DNA from: Parapristionchus giblindavisi
Lineage: Eukaryota; Nematoda; Chromadorea; Rhabditida; Diplogasteridae
Assembly (NCBI GenBank): GCA_943737045.1
Contig: CALSFV010000297.1
Span: forward strand, 124,001 to 188,000
DNA: 64,000 bases
Reading direction: 5' to 3'
Positions within the stretch are counted from its first letter, which is position 1. Every line of letters begins with the position of its first letter. The notes under the pieces were generated by a model. That model was not told the origin of the DNA and did no database searches. It worked only from the letters and a program-made list of their open reading frames with translations. A program made the position numbers and the translations under genes. Below are positions 11,718-24,038 of this stretch, in pieces.

Positions 11718-14700
11718 ATGAGGTCGTTAATCCTTTCCCTGCTATGTCTGCTGCAGACGGTCGACTCGTACAAGATCCTTGTGTACAATCCCAAGTTCGG
11801 TCACAGTCACGTCAAGTTCATGGGATCGGTTGCAGACGTGCTCGCTTCAAGAGGACACACTGTTGTAAGTACCAGATTTCCACAATAAATCGCGCCGACC
11901 TCACATACTTTCACAGCCTTTTCTTCATTTTGAAAGCCAGATCCAGCGCTCTACACAGAAACTCCAACAGAATGAGGGCTAATTTGAAACTCTCCGCTCT
12001 GGCAACGATCTCTCGTTGACAAAGAAAGCGAGAGCGCGCTGTCAGAGCGTAGAGTTTTAAATACTCTCGGGCTGTGCATTTAATGATCTCGCTTGTACTC
12101 ACACGGGAGAGAGAGAGAAAAAGAACTTTGCATGAACCTAAAAAGAACTGAACACCAGAACCTCAAAAGTGCTTTGCCAATGAGAGAGTCTAATAAGAGA
12201 TTATAGTACAATTTGCCTTGGTGTACAATAACGTAAAAATCACGTCTAGCATAATGAAATTACGACAGGCAAATATTTACATATGTGAATTCCCTTTGAA
12301 ATCATTCAGTACATAAATACCTTTTTCTGTTATAGTGTGTATGTCTTTTGGAAAAGTGTATCGCTACTGTACACTGAATACATCGTCTCCATGGTTAACA
12401 AAACGATCTTTCTCCTTTACTATTTTAGCCAGTACGTCGAGTACTCACGAACCCACTGTTTTCACGTTTACTGTGGTTGACTGGTATTGCTTATTATGAG
12501 AGGGCACGGATTTGCGCATGCTTCATACATATCCATTAGGTTTTCTGTCTAACAACATGTGTTGTATGGTAAAGCAATACGTATTGGCAATAGGATAAAG
12601 ATCACTAGTGCGCGAAGGAAACGCTGTAAGATATAATGGCATTTCAATCCGAATTGTTCTAGTAGTTTACTTATGTGACGTCACAGACTAGTAGTTTACT
12701 ATTAGTTTACTACAAGTGAAAGAACATTTGACGAAATGCATTACAGTATTTTACACCACTTCTAGTAAATTTACGTTTAACTAGCCGTAGACTTGCAAGT
12801 CTACGGCTAGTGGGAAATAGAAGTAAACTACTAGTTTGAAAATACCAGAGTAAGTTCTCAAGTTATGGCATTGCTCTTAAGGTCTCCCTAATTCCCGACA
12901 TGGACCCCCTACTTGAGGATTGCACCAAGAACACGACGATCATTCGGGTAGAGCGAAGTGAAGAAACGGGGTACATTTTTTTTCATTTTTTAAAATTTCA
13001 GTTACACTTTTCTTCAAAAAATATCGCTACTAATGGAGATTTTATTAATATCGAGTCTAATATTGTAATGTTGTTTTGCATTACAAAATATACCATTTAT
13101 ATAATATCATTATTTGATATTTCTCAAAGGAAATGTCTGCTTGCGTTGCGGAAATTCTATCCCATACATTATCTTTTGTATTCTATGCATACAAAGATCG
13201 TTATCTTATTTCCCTGTAGACCATTCTCTCATGATCAACATAAGGCTGTGACGAGGGTATTAGCATTTTTTAATGTCACAAAACATGGCGATAGTCTGCT
13301 ATTGTTCGCGCGCACTGGTCCCGTGAGTACCATGCGTCAACAGACAAAAATGTCTGTTCATTAAACGCAGTAGGAGTGTCATCGCATTTTTTTTAAATTC
13401 CAAATAAATTTGACTGTAATAGAGTTCGCTTATGAGACATCTTATGAAATGAGATGCTTATGAGACATCGGGAAGTGTATCTTGTCTAAACTATAGGGCG
13501 TAAAACGGATTTTTGATCTTGCAAATTGACAACAAATTTAACGAAGTGAATTTGAAACGGGACTTAATATTTATTTTATTTTGAACAAAGAAATAAATTA
13601 CAATTGCGCATGAGAAATCCTATGACAATGAGTCACAAGAGTCAATAAAAAAATTTTAATATTTATTATAAATTTTCAGAGAAATCGTAAATTCGCTCTT
13701 CCACAATGAGAATATCAACTTCTTCGCGATGCCTCTTCAGAATTATATGCTCCCGTTCACGGTAAATTTCATTTCATTTTTCATTCTCTGAGCTTTATAA
13801 AAACAATAATTGATCCTTACAAGCTAGCTTTATGTGAATATTATATTGTGATAATAGGCAATTACCTCAGTTAATTATTTATCCGCTGAATTTCGGAAAA
13901 CTTAAAGAAGGGGGCCCACGAGTTTTTTCGTGACTAAACTGGCCAGGCAGAAATATAGATCACATTTCCCTGCATCCAAAAACAATTTTCTCTAAAATTA
14001 TAGATACACTGGAATACCGTAATCCGAGCTCAAAGCTCGTTATTCCCCCAAGATGTCCTCAGGGAACGCGCGCAATTTCAAATATGAAAGACAAATGTAT
14101 TAAGAATTGCAAACGGGAATCGAACCCGCATGGCGCGGTTACAAGCGCCGACTACTAACCAGTGAGCTACACGCTCTATGTGATCCATCTCTCAATTCCA
14201 ATAGATAATATAGCGCCACTTCCTATCTCCCACGTTTGCCATGACAATAGTGCACACTAAATCTCCTGGTTCCCCTTCTTTAAAGCAGAAAAGAAACATA
14301 ACCGAGTTTCTCATCTTGCGATGCTCTTCATTTTTTCTTGCGGTCTGTTCAATCTCTTTGTTGTTAGACAAGAGAAAATAACTATGAGGTCTTATAAGTC
14401 CATGATCTTAATTAATTTTAATTAATTTATCTACGCCCGAGGCGCAACGAGACATGAGAAAATTTAAAGGGATAAAGAACATGATATAATATAATATTGA
14501 CTCTCCAGAAGGATCTCCTCACTATTCTATGTTCTCATTTCAGGTCGGTCCCCTCTTCACCAAGATGTTCGGATCCATGTGCAAGACGGTCATAGAAACA
14601 CCGGGATTGATCGAACGATTGAGGGAGGAGAAGTTCGATGTTATGATCAATGAGAATTTTGACTACTGTGGAACTGGTTCGTTTTTCGTTCAACCTATAA

Positions 14701-16750
14701 AATATTCTAGTCGTATTTATTTTCTCCATCAAATATATATATATTCATAAGCACATTATATGTATGTAATATTGGAATTATGAGTATTAGAAACTAAACA
14801 AGTGAATTCTGAACTTCCAACTTTTCTTGAGGGATCCAATCTATTCCTTGAAGTGATCTGGGACTCATCGCTCTCGTTGTTCTTTCTAACTTTCGAAATC
14901 ATGAAATGTCTCATTGTCAATGCTTTACCATCACTCTTCAGGCATCTCTCACCTCATCGAAGCCAAGTCGCTCATCACTGCCAGCTCTACGGGCCTTTTC
15001 GAGAACGTCGCCGAGGATATCGGAATACCGTATCCTACCAGCTATGTACCAGGTAGAGTCAAAAATGAACCTGGGAAATCAGTGTGTCAAATTGGGGGGA
15101 ATATATTAAATAAACGTCACTAGCGCAAGCTAAGCGGTTTGACATAAATCCATCCTCACGCTTTGGTAAGCGTAACACCGTATCCATGGATCATAGAAAA
15201 AAACTATTTCAGCATTCTTTACCGAGGCTGTGAACGAAAATTCCATGTGGAGTCGGCTTATGAACACGATGAATTCGAAATTGGCGATCGTATGTTTCAA
15301 TTTTAATCCAAATTAAATTTTAAATTTTAATTTTATTCCAAATTTAATTTTTGAATTAATTGAGCTTTCAGTATTTTCACAATACGCCCAAGGTCGCGTG
15401 TCAAAAAGTTTTCCGAGAAGCGTACGGCAATGACTTCCCTGATCTAGTGGTATGTTAATTTGGCTAATCCGTGAGTGAAACGAAATGAGTTTCACGAACC
15501 GGTGAACAGTCTCCAGTACGAATTCGACAATAATAAAGCTCATTTCTCTGCCTATTATTATACTTGGTCATGCATAATAATAATATTATATTATATTATA
15601 TTATATTATATTATATTATATTATATTATATTATATTATATTATATTATATTATATTATATTATATTATATTATATTATATTATATTATATTATATTATA
15701 TTATATTATATTATATTATATTATATTATATTATATTATATTATATTATATTATATTATATTATATCATATTATATTATATTATATTATATTAATTATAT
15801 TATATTCAGGACATCACGGCTCGATCGGCCCTGCTCATTACCAATCAGGAGCCCGTCCTAGACTATGCCTATCCCACCCTGAAAAAGGTCAGAATAACTG
15901 ATTTTTTTGAACTCAAATGATACCATCCTTGGATGCCTGTTTTCCTAGGGAACAGCTAATCACACCATGGTTTTGACAAAATTGCTATAATTATAATTAT
16001 TGATTGACTATTATTGCTTGTTAATTATCGATTGATTTTTATTGATTGTTAATTATTGATTGATTCTGTAGATTGTTGATCTCGGCGGAATCAGCGCACT
16101 CGAGCCAAAACCTATCAAAGAAGTGAGTTTCAATACTGATTTAACTGATCTCATTGAGCAGTGGATGCGGTACACGAGATGCAAATTACAATTGAAAATA
16201 CAGAAAATATTATAATCTTATAATATTATAATTATAATGTTATAATATAATATTATAAAAATATTATATGAAAATATTATAATCGTGATTTATTAGCATT
16301 GACAAGAATGGAAAGGGGTTATCCTACTACACGAAATCCTATCGTCATAAAAAAACTGTTAATTTATTAAATTAAAGGGAGCGTTACCTCTCTCAATGGT
16401 CTCTTCATTGCGCACACTATTTTTCTGTTCTCTAACAACGAGAGAGCATTGCGCGTCGAAGAGACCATTGAGTGGGCTTACGCTCCCTTTAAATTGCAAT
16501 TTTGCAGCCATGGCTGGATATCCTCTCACTCCGCCCTCGCACTGTTCTAATCTCATTTGGATCGATTGCCAAGTCGAAGACCATGCCTGACGAGTCGAAG
16601 AGAGGCATTCTCAAGGTAGGTTTATAAATTTATTTTTATTCGATGAGCGAAATATCGATTTACTGTTGTATCACGCAACTCGGTTGACATTTTAATTAGA
16701 GTTTCCATCTTTAACGGACAACTAAATATCCAAAATCATTACGATAAATA

Positions 16751-16786
<36 letters not shown>

Positions 16787-18419
16787 AAAACGATAATTCA
16801 GACCATTTCCTCGATGCCTGACATCACATTCATATGGAAGTACGAGGACCTCAACGACTCTTTCGCACTAACTGAAGCTCCATCAATCGATAATCTGCTT
16901 CTGACAGAGTGGATGCCTCAGAATGATCTACTTGGTAGGGGGGGGGTCAATCGATAATGCTCACCCCATTAGTCCCAAATCTATAGCTTAATGGCCCCAA
17001 GCAATTTTTTCTCCTCATTGGCGGTACGTGTTTGAAATTACATAGCTTGGGGGTGTGCCTTTATCATTCGCCGAGATATAATTTTTTTGATATCTAAAAA
17101 AGTGTAAAGTGTATGATTTCAGCCGATCCTCGCGTCGTCGCCTTCGTCTCTCACGCCGGCGCCGGATCGGCGCTCGAGGCCGCCCAACGCGGAGTGCCCA
17201 CCCTATTCGTGCCCATATTCGGTAGGTTTAGCTATCAAAGGAAGCGTTACACAGCGATCTGATCGGCTTATTAGCGAAATTTCCTTTTCGCATATCTCGG
17301 GAAATCTGCTAAAATTCAAAAATTGGTGCTACAATTCCCTTGATCTATTGAATATCTAGCTATGGCCAAAGCACCATCTTCAGAAAAGTTGTCTTTCATG
17401 AATTATAAGATGGGCGACGTTTCCTAATTGCTGAATCAGATCGCCGTGGTTACCTCTCTCAAAAAACGATTAAAAAATTCTAACGAGTATGATTCGTGAG
17501 TATGATCTGAAAGGGAATGTTACCTCTCGCAATGGTCTCTTCATTGCGCGCACACTATTTCTTTGTTCGCTAACAACGAGAGAGCAGCGCGCGTCGAAGA
17601 GACCATTGAGTGAGGTTACCCTCCCTTTAAGGGACACCCCGAGCAAATTTGAAACTCTCCACAATACTCTCTCGTTTGCTTTGTCTACGAGAGAGCGTTG
17701 TCAGAGTGGAAAGTAAAATTGGCTTGGCTTATGCCCATAAAATAAATATTATTATGATAAATAAATAAATATTTAAATAAATAAATTGCAGCCGAGCAGC
17801 CTCGCAACGGTGGCATGATGGCCAAGACGGGCATGGCGGCTGTCTACTCCAAGTTCGAATTGCACAAAGCAGACAAGTTGACCAAGGCTATCAAGAACAT
17901 TGTCGAGAGTGAAGAGTGAGTTTGTTCTTGATCCGGATTGAATTCGACCAAAGATCAAAGATCAAATCGCCGTCGTTATTATATTAATAATAAAAATTGT
18001 CCGAGGTCAAAGATCACCGTTCAAAGATCAAAGATCAAATCGTCGTCATTATTTCTCAAATGATACAGAGACAATCATCTCTAGATCATAAATGAATCAT
18101 GAGAACGGTCCACGATCAAAGTTCATAGTTCAAAGATCAAAGACCAATCCATTTTAGAATGCATCACGCAGCCCAGAGAGTCTCTCAACTGCTGAAGTCA
18201 CGACCGTTCTCGCCGACGGAATTGTTGATAAAGAACGTCGAGTTCATCGCTTCCACTGGTCCAATCGAATCTTTCTACTCCAAATCAGCCGAGCTATCCT
18301 TCATCACCCTCCATAACCTCGACCTGTTTGCCCTTTTCGCACTAATTTTCGTCGCTATATCATTCTCGCTCTTGCTGTGCTTGCGAGCGGTCATTCGAAT
18401 CAAGGTCAAAGTAGAATAG
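11718..18419 (+). CDS. UDP-glycosyltransferase (UGT/GT1 family), 14 exons, 523 aa
   Basis: Exons: 11718-11864, 12882-12970, 13680-13761, 14544-14676, 14942-15052, 15213-15289, 15372-15449, 15810-15887, 16072-16122, 16508-16615, 16802-16934, 17123-17221, 17792-17915, 18158-18419. All phases agree and the total is 1,572 nt including the stop, the normal length for the family. UGTs transfer sugar from a UDP-sugar to small lipophilic molecules in the ER lumen. Residues 1-17 form a signal peptide, followed by YKILVYNPKFGHSHV (probable catalytic His31). The donor-binding signature spans about 355-401 with W355, H373, E381, P388, F395 and Q398. A C-terminal membrane helix at about 491-512 precedes a short basic tail ending KVKVE, which fits the KxKxx ER-retrieval pattern. 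Odd: HAG instead of the usual HGG at 373-375, and AEQ instead of GDQ/ADQ at 396-398. Introns 1, 3, 7, 9 and 12 hold repeats. The subfamily cannot be named from this. Confidence 0.95.
11968..12080. mobile_element. Hairpin MITE, family 1, in UGT intron 1
   Basis: The inverted arms contain ACTCTCCGCTCTGGCAACG and its diverged reverse, with the loop TTGACAAAGAAAGCG. It lies wholly within the 1,017-bp first intron of the UGT gene. Confidence 0.65.
12660..12855. mobile_element. Diverged copy of the CTCTGGTATTTT element in UGT intron 1
   Basis: The sequence shares AAATACCAGAGTAAG at its right end and the internal stretch GAACATTTGACGAAATGCAT with the element at 11,441-11,652. The arms use a TAGTTTACT motif where the other copy has TTAAAGTCTACT, so the repeats within the arms have evolved separately. 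It ends about 30 bp before UGT exon 2. Confidence 0.55.
14113..14178 (-). pseudogene. tRNA-like relic in UGT intron 3
   Basis: On the minus strand there is a good A box (TAGCTCACTGG) and B box (GGTTCGATTCC), a D arm and a GGCGC/GCGCC stem resembling an anticodon arm. The 5' and 3' ends do not pair as an acceptor stem, and the anticodon loop would be eight bases. I call it a tRNA-derived pseudogene rather than a functional tRNA. Confidence 0.5.
15582..15800. repeat. Pentanucleotide microsatellite (TATAT)n in UGT intron 7
   Basis: About 40 nearly perfect copies of a five-base AT-only unit fill most of the 360-bp intron 7 and stop a few bases before the acceptor (TATTCAG, 15,803-15,809). The array accounts for the long frames of repeated tyrosine, isoleucine and leucine in this part of the sequence, which are not protein. 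Confidence 0.95.
16373..16493. mobile_element. Hairpin MITE, family 2, in UGT intron 9
   Basis: Begins TTAAAGGGAGCGTTACCTC and ends with the matching reverse (ACGCTCCCTTTAA). Arms carry CAATGGTCTCTTC and GAAGAGACCATTG. It ends 14 bp before the acceptor of exon 10. Confidence 0.8.
17509..17735. mobile_element. Adjacent family-2 and family-1 MITEs in UGT intron 12
   Basis: A family-2 hairpin (about 17,509-17,630; arms CAATGGTCTCTTC and reverse) is followed directly by a family-1 hairpin (about 17,627-17,735; arms ACTCTC... around TTTGTCTACGAGAGAG). They share a CCTTTAAGGG junction, consistent with one inserting into the TTAA-like end of the other. Confidence 0.7.
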
Positions 18420-18971
18420 AGCTGCTCAATCATTAATCTCATGACTCGAAAATTTTTATATTTGTTATTCTAGTCTGTTTCAAATTCTGTTATACAGTAT
18501 TACTGTAATTGCCATTTGATCTACTGTACACGTTCCAAGCTGCCAAAGCTATACTTACCGTAACCCGCTCTTACCGTATTCTATCGTACCCTACCGTAAC
18601 ACATGTCTAAAAGACCGTTCCCTGGTGATCTACCTCTAATCTCTCTATAGGATATCGCAAGATCACCTCCATATCTTGTTTCTTTGCTGGTATTTCAATC
18701 GATATTCGATTAATGTTCGTGAACATTCCATAAATTATAAATCACGTCTTATTGTGGTTCATTCACATTTCATGTGTTGTTTTTTTTTCTGCGAACAATC
18801 CCTCGAAATATCATATTTATTAACAAATTTGTAAAGTAAATCGATAATCGCCTACCGTAGATCATTAAATTTACCAGTTATTGGTTAATTACGATACCCG
18901 GAAATCGATAGCACCATGCATACAGTATTAGCCGTCCTTCTAAAGGAGTGTCAGAACGTAGCCTTTTATAC

Positions 18972-18977
18972 AATAAA
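18972..18977 (+). terminator. Candidate poly(A) signal for the UGT gene
   Basis: First AATAAA downstream of the UGT stop codon, 553 bp away. Another AATAAA-rich stretch is at about 19,188. Which one is used cannot be told from sequence. Confidence 0.3.
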
Positions 18978-19726
18978 ATTCGGATCAATGAGCAATTTGC
19001 GCTACGTTCCACCCTTCCAAAAATGCCGACAAATCGATAGATGCCGTGGCCATTGCATAATCAATCAATCAATCAATCAATCAATAGTGGCCATTCCGTG
19101 CGGGACACCTTGCCACTACACAAAGAAAACTGTGTGAGTATGCTCGTTCGAGTAGTAGTAAGAATCAATATGTTATTAAAGTATAGAGTAAATAAAATAA
19201 ATATGAATATAGAGAGATGCATTTTATTCGTTGCTCAAAAATCATGCAGCACTACAGGGTGTACGGTAATCGAATTGGGGTGAGGGGGGATGAGGCGGTG
19301 GGTGGATTCGAGACAGAATCAATCGATAGGAAGTGTCAGCTACCGTAGGACAAGCACATCATTTAGGGATACTGTAAGCACAAGCATATACGGAGAAAAT
19401 ATACATATGTCAAATGTATCGCTAGCATTATTATTACGCACAAAATCAATCGATAAATCAATCAATACACACATACAAGAGATGCATCATACGGTAATGA
19501 GGGACAATGTGTAGCAAAATAAGAAGTGTAGGTGTGTGCAACATAGATAAAGTGTCATCAAAAGAGCTGGCTCGAGATCAAAACAGTCAATACAAAATAG
19601 GAGACACACAGTAAATGAACGAATTATTATGCAGTGTGGAACGAGAGAGATCAAAGATCAAAGATTATAAAAGCATCAAGTATGAAAGAGGGGATGCGAG
19701 AGAAAACATTGCCGTCGATGGTCGGG

Positions 19727-19732
19727 TTTATT
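19727..19732 (-). terminator. Candidate poly(A) signal for the RBFOX-type gene
   Basis: A minus-strand AATAAA about 430 bp after the stop codon at 20,165. The distance is plausible for a 3' UTR, but there is no other evidence. Confidence 0.3.
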
Positions 19733-20164
19733 ATGAACAGAAGATGTGTGATCATGCAGTCTAACCAAAGCAACTTACAGCTATGAAGAATATATATAAG
19801 TACAAAAGAGTAATTATCGATTGATTTCTAATCGATAAACGGATATATGGTGTGGTGTGTGTGCACAGGATATACGGTAGATACACGTTTGCGTGCGCAC
19901 TAGACCACGCGCGTAGCACAAGCCATGAGGAAGCGGTGCGCAGTGTGAGAAACGCCGATGGATAAAGCGTACGCGGTGCACGCACCATTACACGCAAAAT
20001 ATGCAAAATCAGGGACAATTATGATACAAACACGAGATGCAGTGGGAGCAGGGGGCGGGCGGAGGCAAATCTACAATCAATCAATAAGAGTGCATGAGCT
20101 TTCAGGGATACGGTGTGGATTACGGTAAGAATAACCAACACACGCAGACACACACGAACATGCT

Positions 20165-23100
20165 CTAGTAGGGCGCAAAGCGCACTCCCTGCGTGGCGCC
20201 AATGGCCGGATTGGTGGCCATGCGCCCGCCACTGGCCGCAGCCATCTGTCCTTGCTGCTGCTGTGCTTGGGCTGCGGCCATCATCTGCATGACGGCCATC
20301 TGCTGCATCATCGCCTGCTGGACGGCCAATTGAGGGTGTGGTTGGGTAGCCGCAGCCGTCAGTGGCTGGCCAGACTGCAGTTGAGCGAGTAGAAGTTGCT
20401 GTTGTTGCTGGGCGTACAGTGCCTGCATCAGCTGCGCTTGCTGTATTTGAGCGTGCGCTGCCTGCTGTTGCATCTGCAATGTGATATCGCATAGAGATAT
20501 TGAATGAATCTTTCTTAAACGCTATGATATTCCTGATTCACATCGGGTATACGACCTTTCAACGGTCTACGCCGCGAGGTTTGGGTTTTGTTTTTTCCTC
20601 ATCTTTACGGCGTACACCGCGGAGTGGGAAGACCTAGGCGCGGTGTAAACCGCGGGTTTGGGCACACGTAGGGCGTACGGAGTCAAAAATATCGGAGCCG
20701 GTTATTTTTCATTTTAGTCAAGAAATCAATCATTTTTCGCCAACAGCAAGCGAAAGCCACTACCGTATCCAAAACGCTCACAAACAGTTACTACTCACCA
20801 TTAGCAGTTGCTCCGGCTGCATCTGCATCGGTCCATTCGCAGTCATCACCAAGATCGATCCAGGCTGCTGGGTCGCCGCGGCGCTCACAGCAGGCTTGTA
20901 GCTAGGGCGCGCGGCTAGTGGCGCACTAGCGGCGCCAACAGACGTTAGCGATCCAAGTGGCGCGCTAGCGGCGCCCGCGGACACACGGCCCATCGCCACC
21001 TCCTGGCGCATCTGGTTGACCGCCTGAACCTGCGCCAGGTGCAGTTGTACCTGAAATTGTCCGCATTATTGATCAATTTAATCATAGTCATGATTTAATC
21101 ATGATTCATAGGTCGAATAGCTAGGTTATCGGTTTTCAAATTCCGTTCAGGGTTTTCGATTTTTGTGAAATTTTGGCTCAAAATCCGGTCAGGTTTTTTC
21201 GATTTTTAGCAAATTTGGCTCAATATCCGGTCAGGTTTTTCGATTATTGTGAAATTTTGGCTCAAAATCCGGTCAGACTTGGTACTTTGTAACATACTTT
21301 TCGACCTATGAATTGTATAATTTTATTAACAATAACTTAATTACCTTGGGATGCATCGCTTGCTGTTGTTGCATGGCCGGCCCGAGGCCGTCTGTCGCCG
21401 GACTAGCGCCTCCGAGCGTCGCGGCCATGGTGAGGGCGTCCGCGGGAGACGCGTGCGGTAGTGGCGTTTGCGGTTGCGTGCCGCTAGCCGCCTGTGCGAG
21501 CAACTGCTGCTGGAGCATGGCCAGCGCGGCTGGTGTCAGACCTGAAGAGGTTACGGTATGTAGGAAGTGGTTACGGTATGCATGGAAGAGGTTACGGTAT
21601 GTATGGAAGAGGTTACGGTATGTATGGAAGAGGTTACAGTATGTATGGAAGAGGTTACGGTATGTAGGAAGTGGTTATGGTATGTAGGAAGTGGTTACGG
21701 TATTTGCAATGCTACTACAAAAGATGAACTTTTTCAGAGTGAGCAACTAGTAGGGACATAGCGAACCAAAGAACTAAAAAAAAGGTTAATAAACAGGAAC
21801 CCTTATTTACATAGTTTAAGCAAGTCTCATACGTCAGAGGAAGTTGGCCAAGAATTACAGCATAATAATCATAAATCAAATCTATTGTTAACAACTAACT
21901 ATAGTACGCCTTTGAAAAATGGAGCTACAACTACTCGACTACAGAGTACATTCCAACCGTAATACGGTTACGACTATGGAATTTTAAAAGACAAAAACAC
22001 CATCATTCGTCATTGGAATTACAGCATATCATTCAAACAAATCTCTTAACATGAGACTACCACCCACTAGATATCATATTTTCGTCATGGGAAGGGGTGG
22101 CAGCAACCAGACTTCCGTACACCTCCAAGTCGCGACGGGGATTACGGTACACCTCAAACTACGGTACATACCTGGATTAACGGTGGCCAGTGCTTGCAGG
22201 GAGGCGGTCGAGCCCATGCCCATAGACATCAAATCGTTCACGCCACCGAGTGCGTACTGAGCGGCCACCTGACACAGTTGGAGTTTAGTAAACACTATCT
22301 TTTGCAGCTGACGAGCGACCATGACTTACAATTAGCATTATATTTACTACATTACAGATAACTCAATATACAAATTTTCGTAGATTAATTAAAGCTACAC
22401 TGACAATGAGAGTATCGACTTTAGAGCAGTGCTAGCAAATTTGTTGAAAATAATGCGAAGAGCTGATCAATTCGAATATAATGGCGCATTTTAACTCCAT
22501 ATCCCTCAAGATTAGTGATAAGCTCGTTTGACATATGCTTCGACTACACAACCTGTCGTTGCAAAATTATAAATGCTGAAATCAATCAATCACCTCAGGC
22601 GTCATCACAGTCTTTTTGGGATTCTTGCGCTGCGTCGCCTCGTGAACCTAAATCACATGATCATTGATCTTTGATCTCTGAATGTTAAAATAAAACAATA
22701 AAATAACATAAAAGAATGCAACAGATCCTGTGTACTAACTAACTAACTTCAAACTATAACTCAAAGTCATCTTGATCGAAAACTTAATCATAATCGAATA
22801 AATAGAATGGGTGTGAAACCTCAATCTTGCGGCCGTCAATCAGATGATGGTGCAGAGCGGCAATGCACGCGTCTGCGTCCGCCGCGTACTCAAATGTGAC
22901 GAATCCGAAACCCTGCAACGAAATCAAACTTGAAAAGGAATATATGCAAGAATCAGTCGATAACTAAGCAATATTTCAGAGAAGATTAGAAAAAAATCCG
23001 TCTTCATTGATTTTATGCCTTCAGGATCTTGATATATCGATCGGGAAAAATCGATATTCATTCAATCAATAAATCGATATCCAATATACCGTACCTTGCT

Positions 23101-24038
23101 GCCCCGTTCGTTGAACACGATCTCCGCATCGCACACCAATCCGTAGGGTTTGCACAGCTTGACGAGGTCGTCGCTCCGCCACTGAAATGATTTAATCATA
23201 CATGCATACTGAAAATTGTTTAAAAAAAAGAGTTTCACATAACGGTCTTTTTAATAAAAAATTCATTTATGGATTAGATAATATATTTCCAACAACAAAA
23301 TCAAAATTGAACTAACAATACTACTCTATAAGAATCTCTTGCTACGCAAAAATTGCAGGATATCTCTGGCACATCATTTATACTAGAGTTGGCTATTCGG
23401 GAGCGATTGCGGGCCCGCAATGGCATTACAATGGCATGACATCGCAACGACTACTTTATTCCTACCCTTCTTATTTTTGTGATCGGTCGTTATTCTCTAT
23501 TCTCTTCACTTTCCTTCGTTCTCTCGTTTGCTTCCCCAAATTAAGAGAACAGAGAAAAACGACCGATCACAAAAATAGGCCTGGTAGGAATAAAGAAATC
23601 GTTGCGGGCCCGCAATCGCTCCCGAATAGCCAACCCTAATTTATACTCCAATCCAGCACTCGAAAGCTTCCATTCATTATCAGATACCGTAACCTACAGT
23701 AATCTCATCGCGCATCAAATGACTCCAACAATCAATAAATCAACCTAGACCCCTGATGATACGGTAAATACCTTGAACGGTATATTGGAAATGTGCAGTC
23801 GCTTGTATCGTTCAGACGACGATGATGGTGAGGTCTGCTCATTTGAAGTGGACGGAGACACTGTCGATGACGCCGACTGATTGGGAGACGTCGTCGTCGA
23901 TGAGGTGGACGGCACCGCAGGCACTTCGTATTCCTGCTTGGTCTCTTCTTCGGTCGGCTTCTTCGGGCCAATTGCCGGATCCGGCGCGTCCGGCTTTGTC
24001 GACGTCTGGCAATCGTCTGCGTGGGGATCACTCGCCAT
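20165..24038 (-). CDS. RBFOX/FOX-1-type RRM RNA-binding protein, 8 exons, 451 aa
   Basis: Exons (minus): 24038-23772, 23181-23095, 22912-22820, 22647-22594, 22268-22172, 21541-21345, 21050-20799, 20473-20165; all phases agree, total 1,356 nt. Residues 1-78 are an acidic, Ser/Thr-rich leader. One RRM spans about 79-156: RNP2 is LHISNI (81-86) followed by PF, and RNP1 is KGFGFVTF (118-125). The run NERGSKGFGFVTFE is the hallmark of RBFOX proteins, which bind UGCAUG-type sites and control splicing (FOX-1, ASD-1) or, for SPN-4, maternal mRNA translation. The first helix (WRSDDLVKLCKPYG) is diverged from canonical RBFOX. The rest (168-451) is Gln/Ala/Met-rich and low-complexity, ending GVRFAPY. 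I cannot say which nematode RBFOX paralog this is, so no symbol is given. Intron 5 contains a tandem repeat and intron 1 a palindrome. Confidence 0.92.
21549..21702. repeat. 21-bp tandem repeat in RBFOX intron 5
   Basis: Six to eight imperfect units of about 20-21 bp built on GGTTACGGTATGTA followed by TGGAAGA or GGAAGT. The array begins within ten bases of the acceptor of exon 6 (21,541 on the minus strand) and supplies the sequence immediately upstream of that acceptor. The frames with repeated EVTVCM or WKRLRYV are artefacts of it. Confidence 0.85.
23384..23640. mobile_element. Foldback element with GCGGGCCCGCAAT arms in RBFOX intron 1
   Basis: The ends TAGAGTTGGCTATTCGGGAG and reverse enclose inner arms containing GATTGCGGGCCCGCAATGG and the AGGAATAAAG/CGACCGATCACAAAA pair. 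It shares the AGAGTTGGC end and the GCGGGCCCGCAATG core with the cluster at 32,262-32,605. Confidence 0.7.

Larger units (their letters stand above)
18420..20164. other. Intergenic space between convergent UGT and RBFOX genes
   Basis: This should hold both 3' UTRs. Visible features are candidate polyadenylation signals (AATAAA at 18,972 on the plus strand; its reverse at 19,727 for the minus strand), a short TCAA microsatellite at about 19,065-19,084, and many AATCGAT and TACCGTA motifs. No coding exon was recognised. Confidence 0.6.

Noticed and set aside
12900..13364. 154-residue frame as an independent gene
   Set aside because: Its first 71 bases are UGT exon 2; the rest is intron 2 read-through.
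14113..14178. Functional tRNA gene on the minus strand
   Set aside because: A and B boxes are good, but the acceptor stem does not pair and the anticodon loop is the wrong size.
15475..15861. 128-residue Tyr-Ile-Leu frame
   Set aside because: Product of the AT pentanucleotide microsatellite in UGT intron 7.
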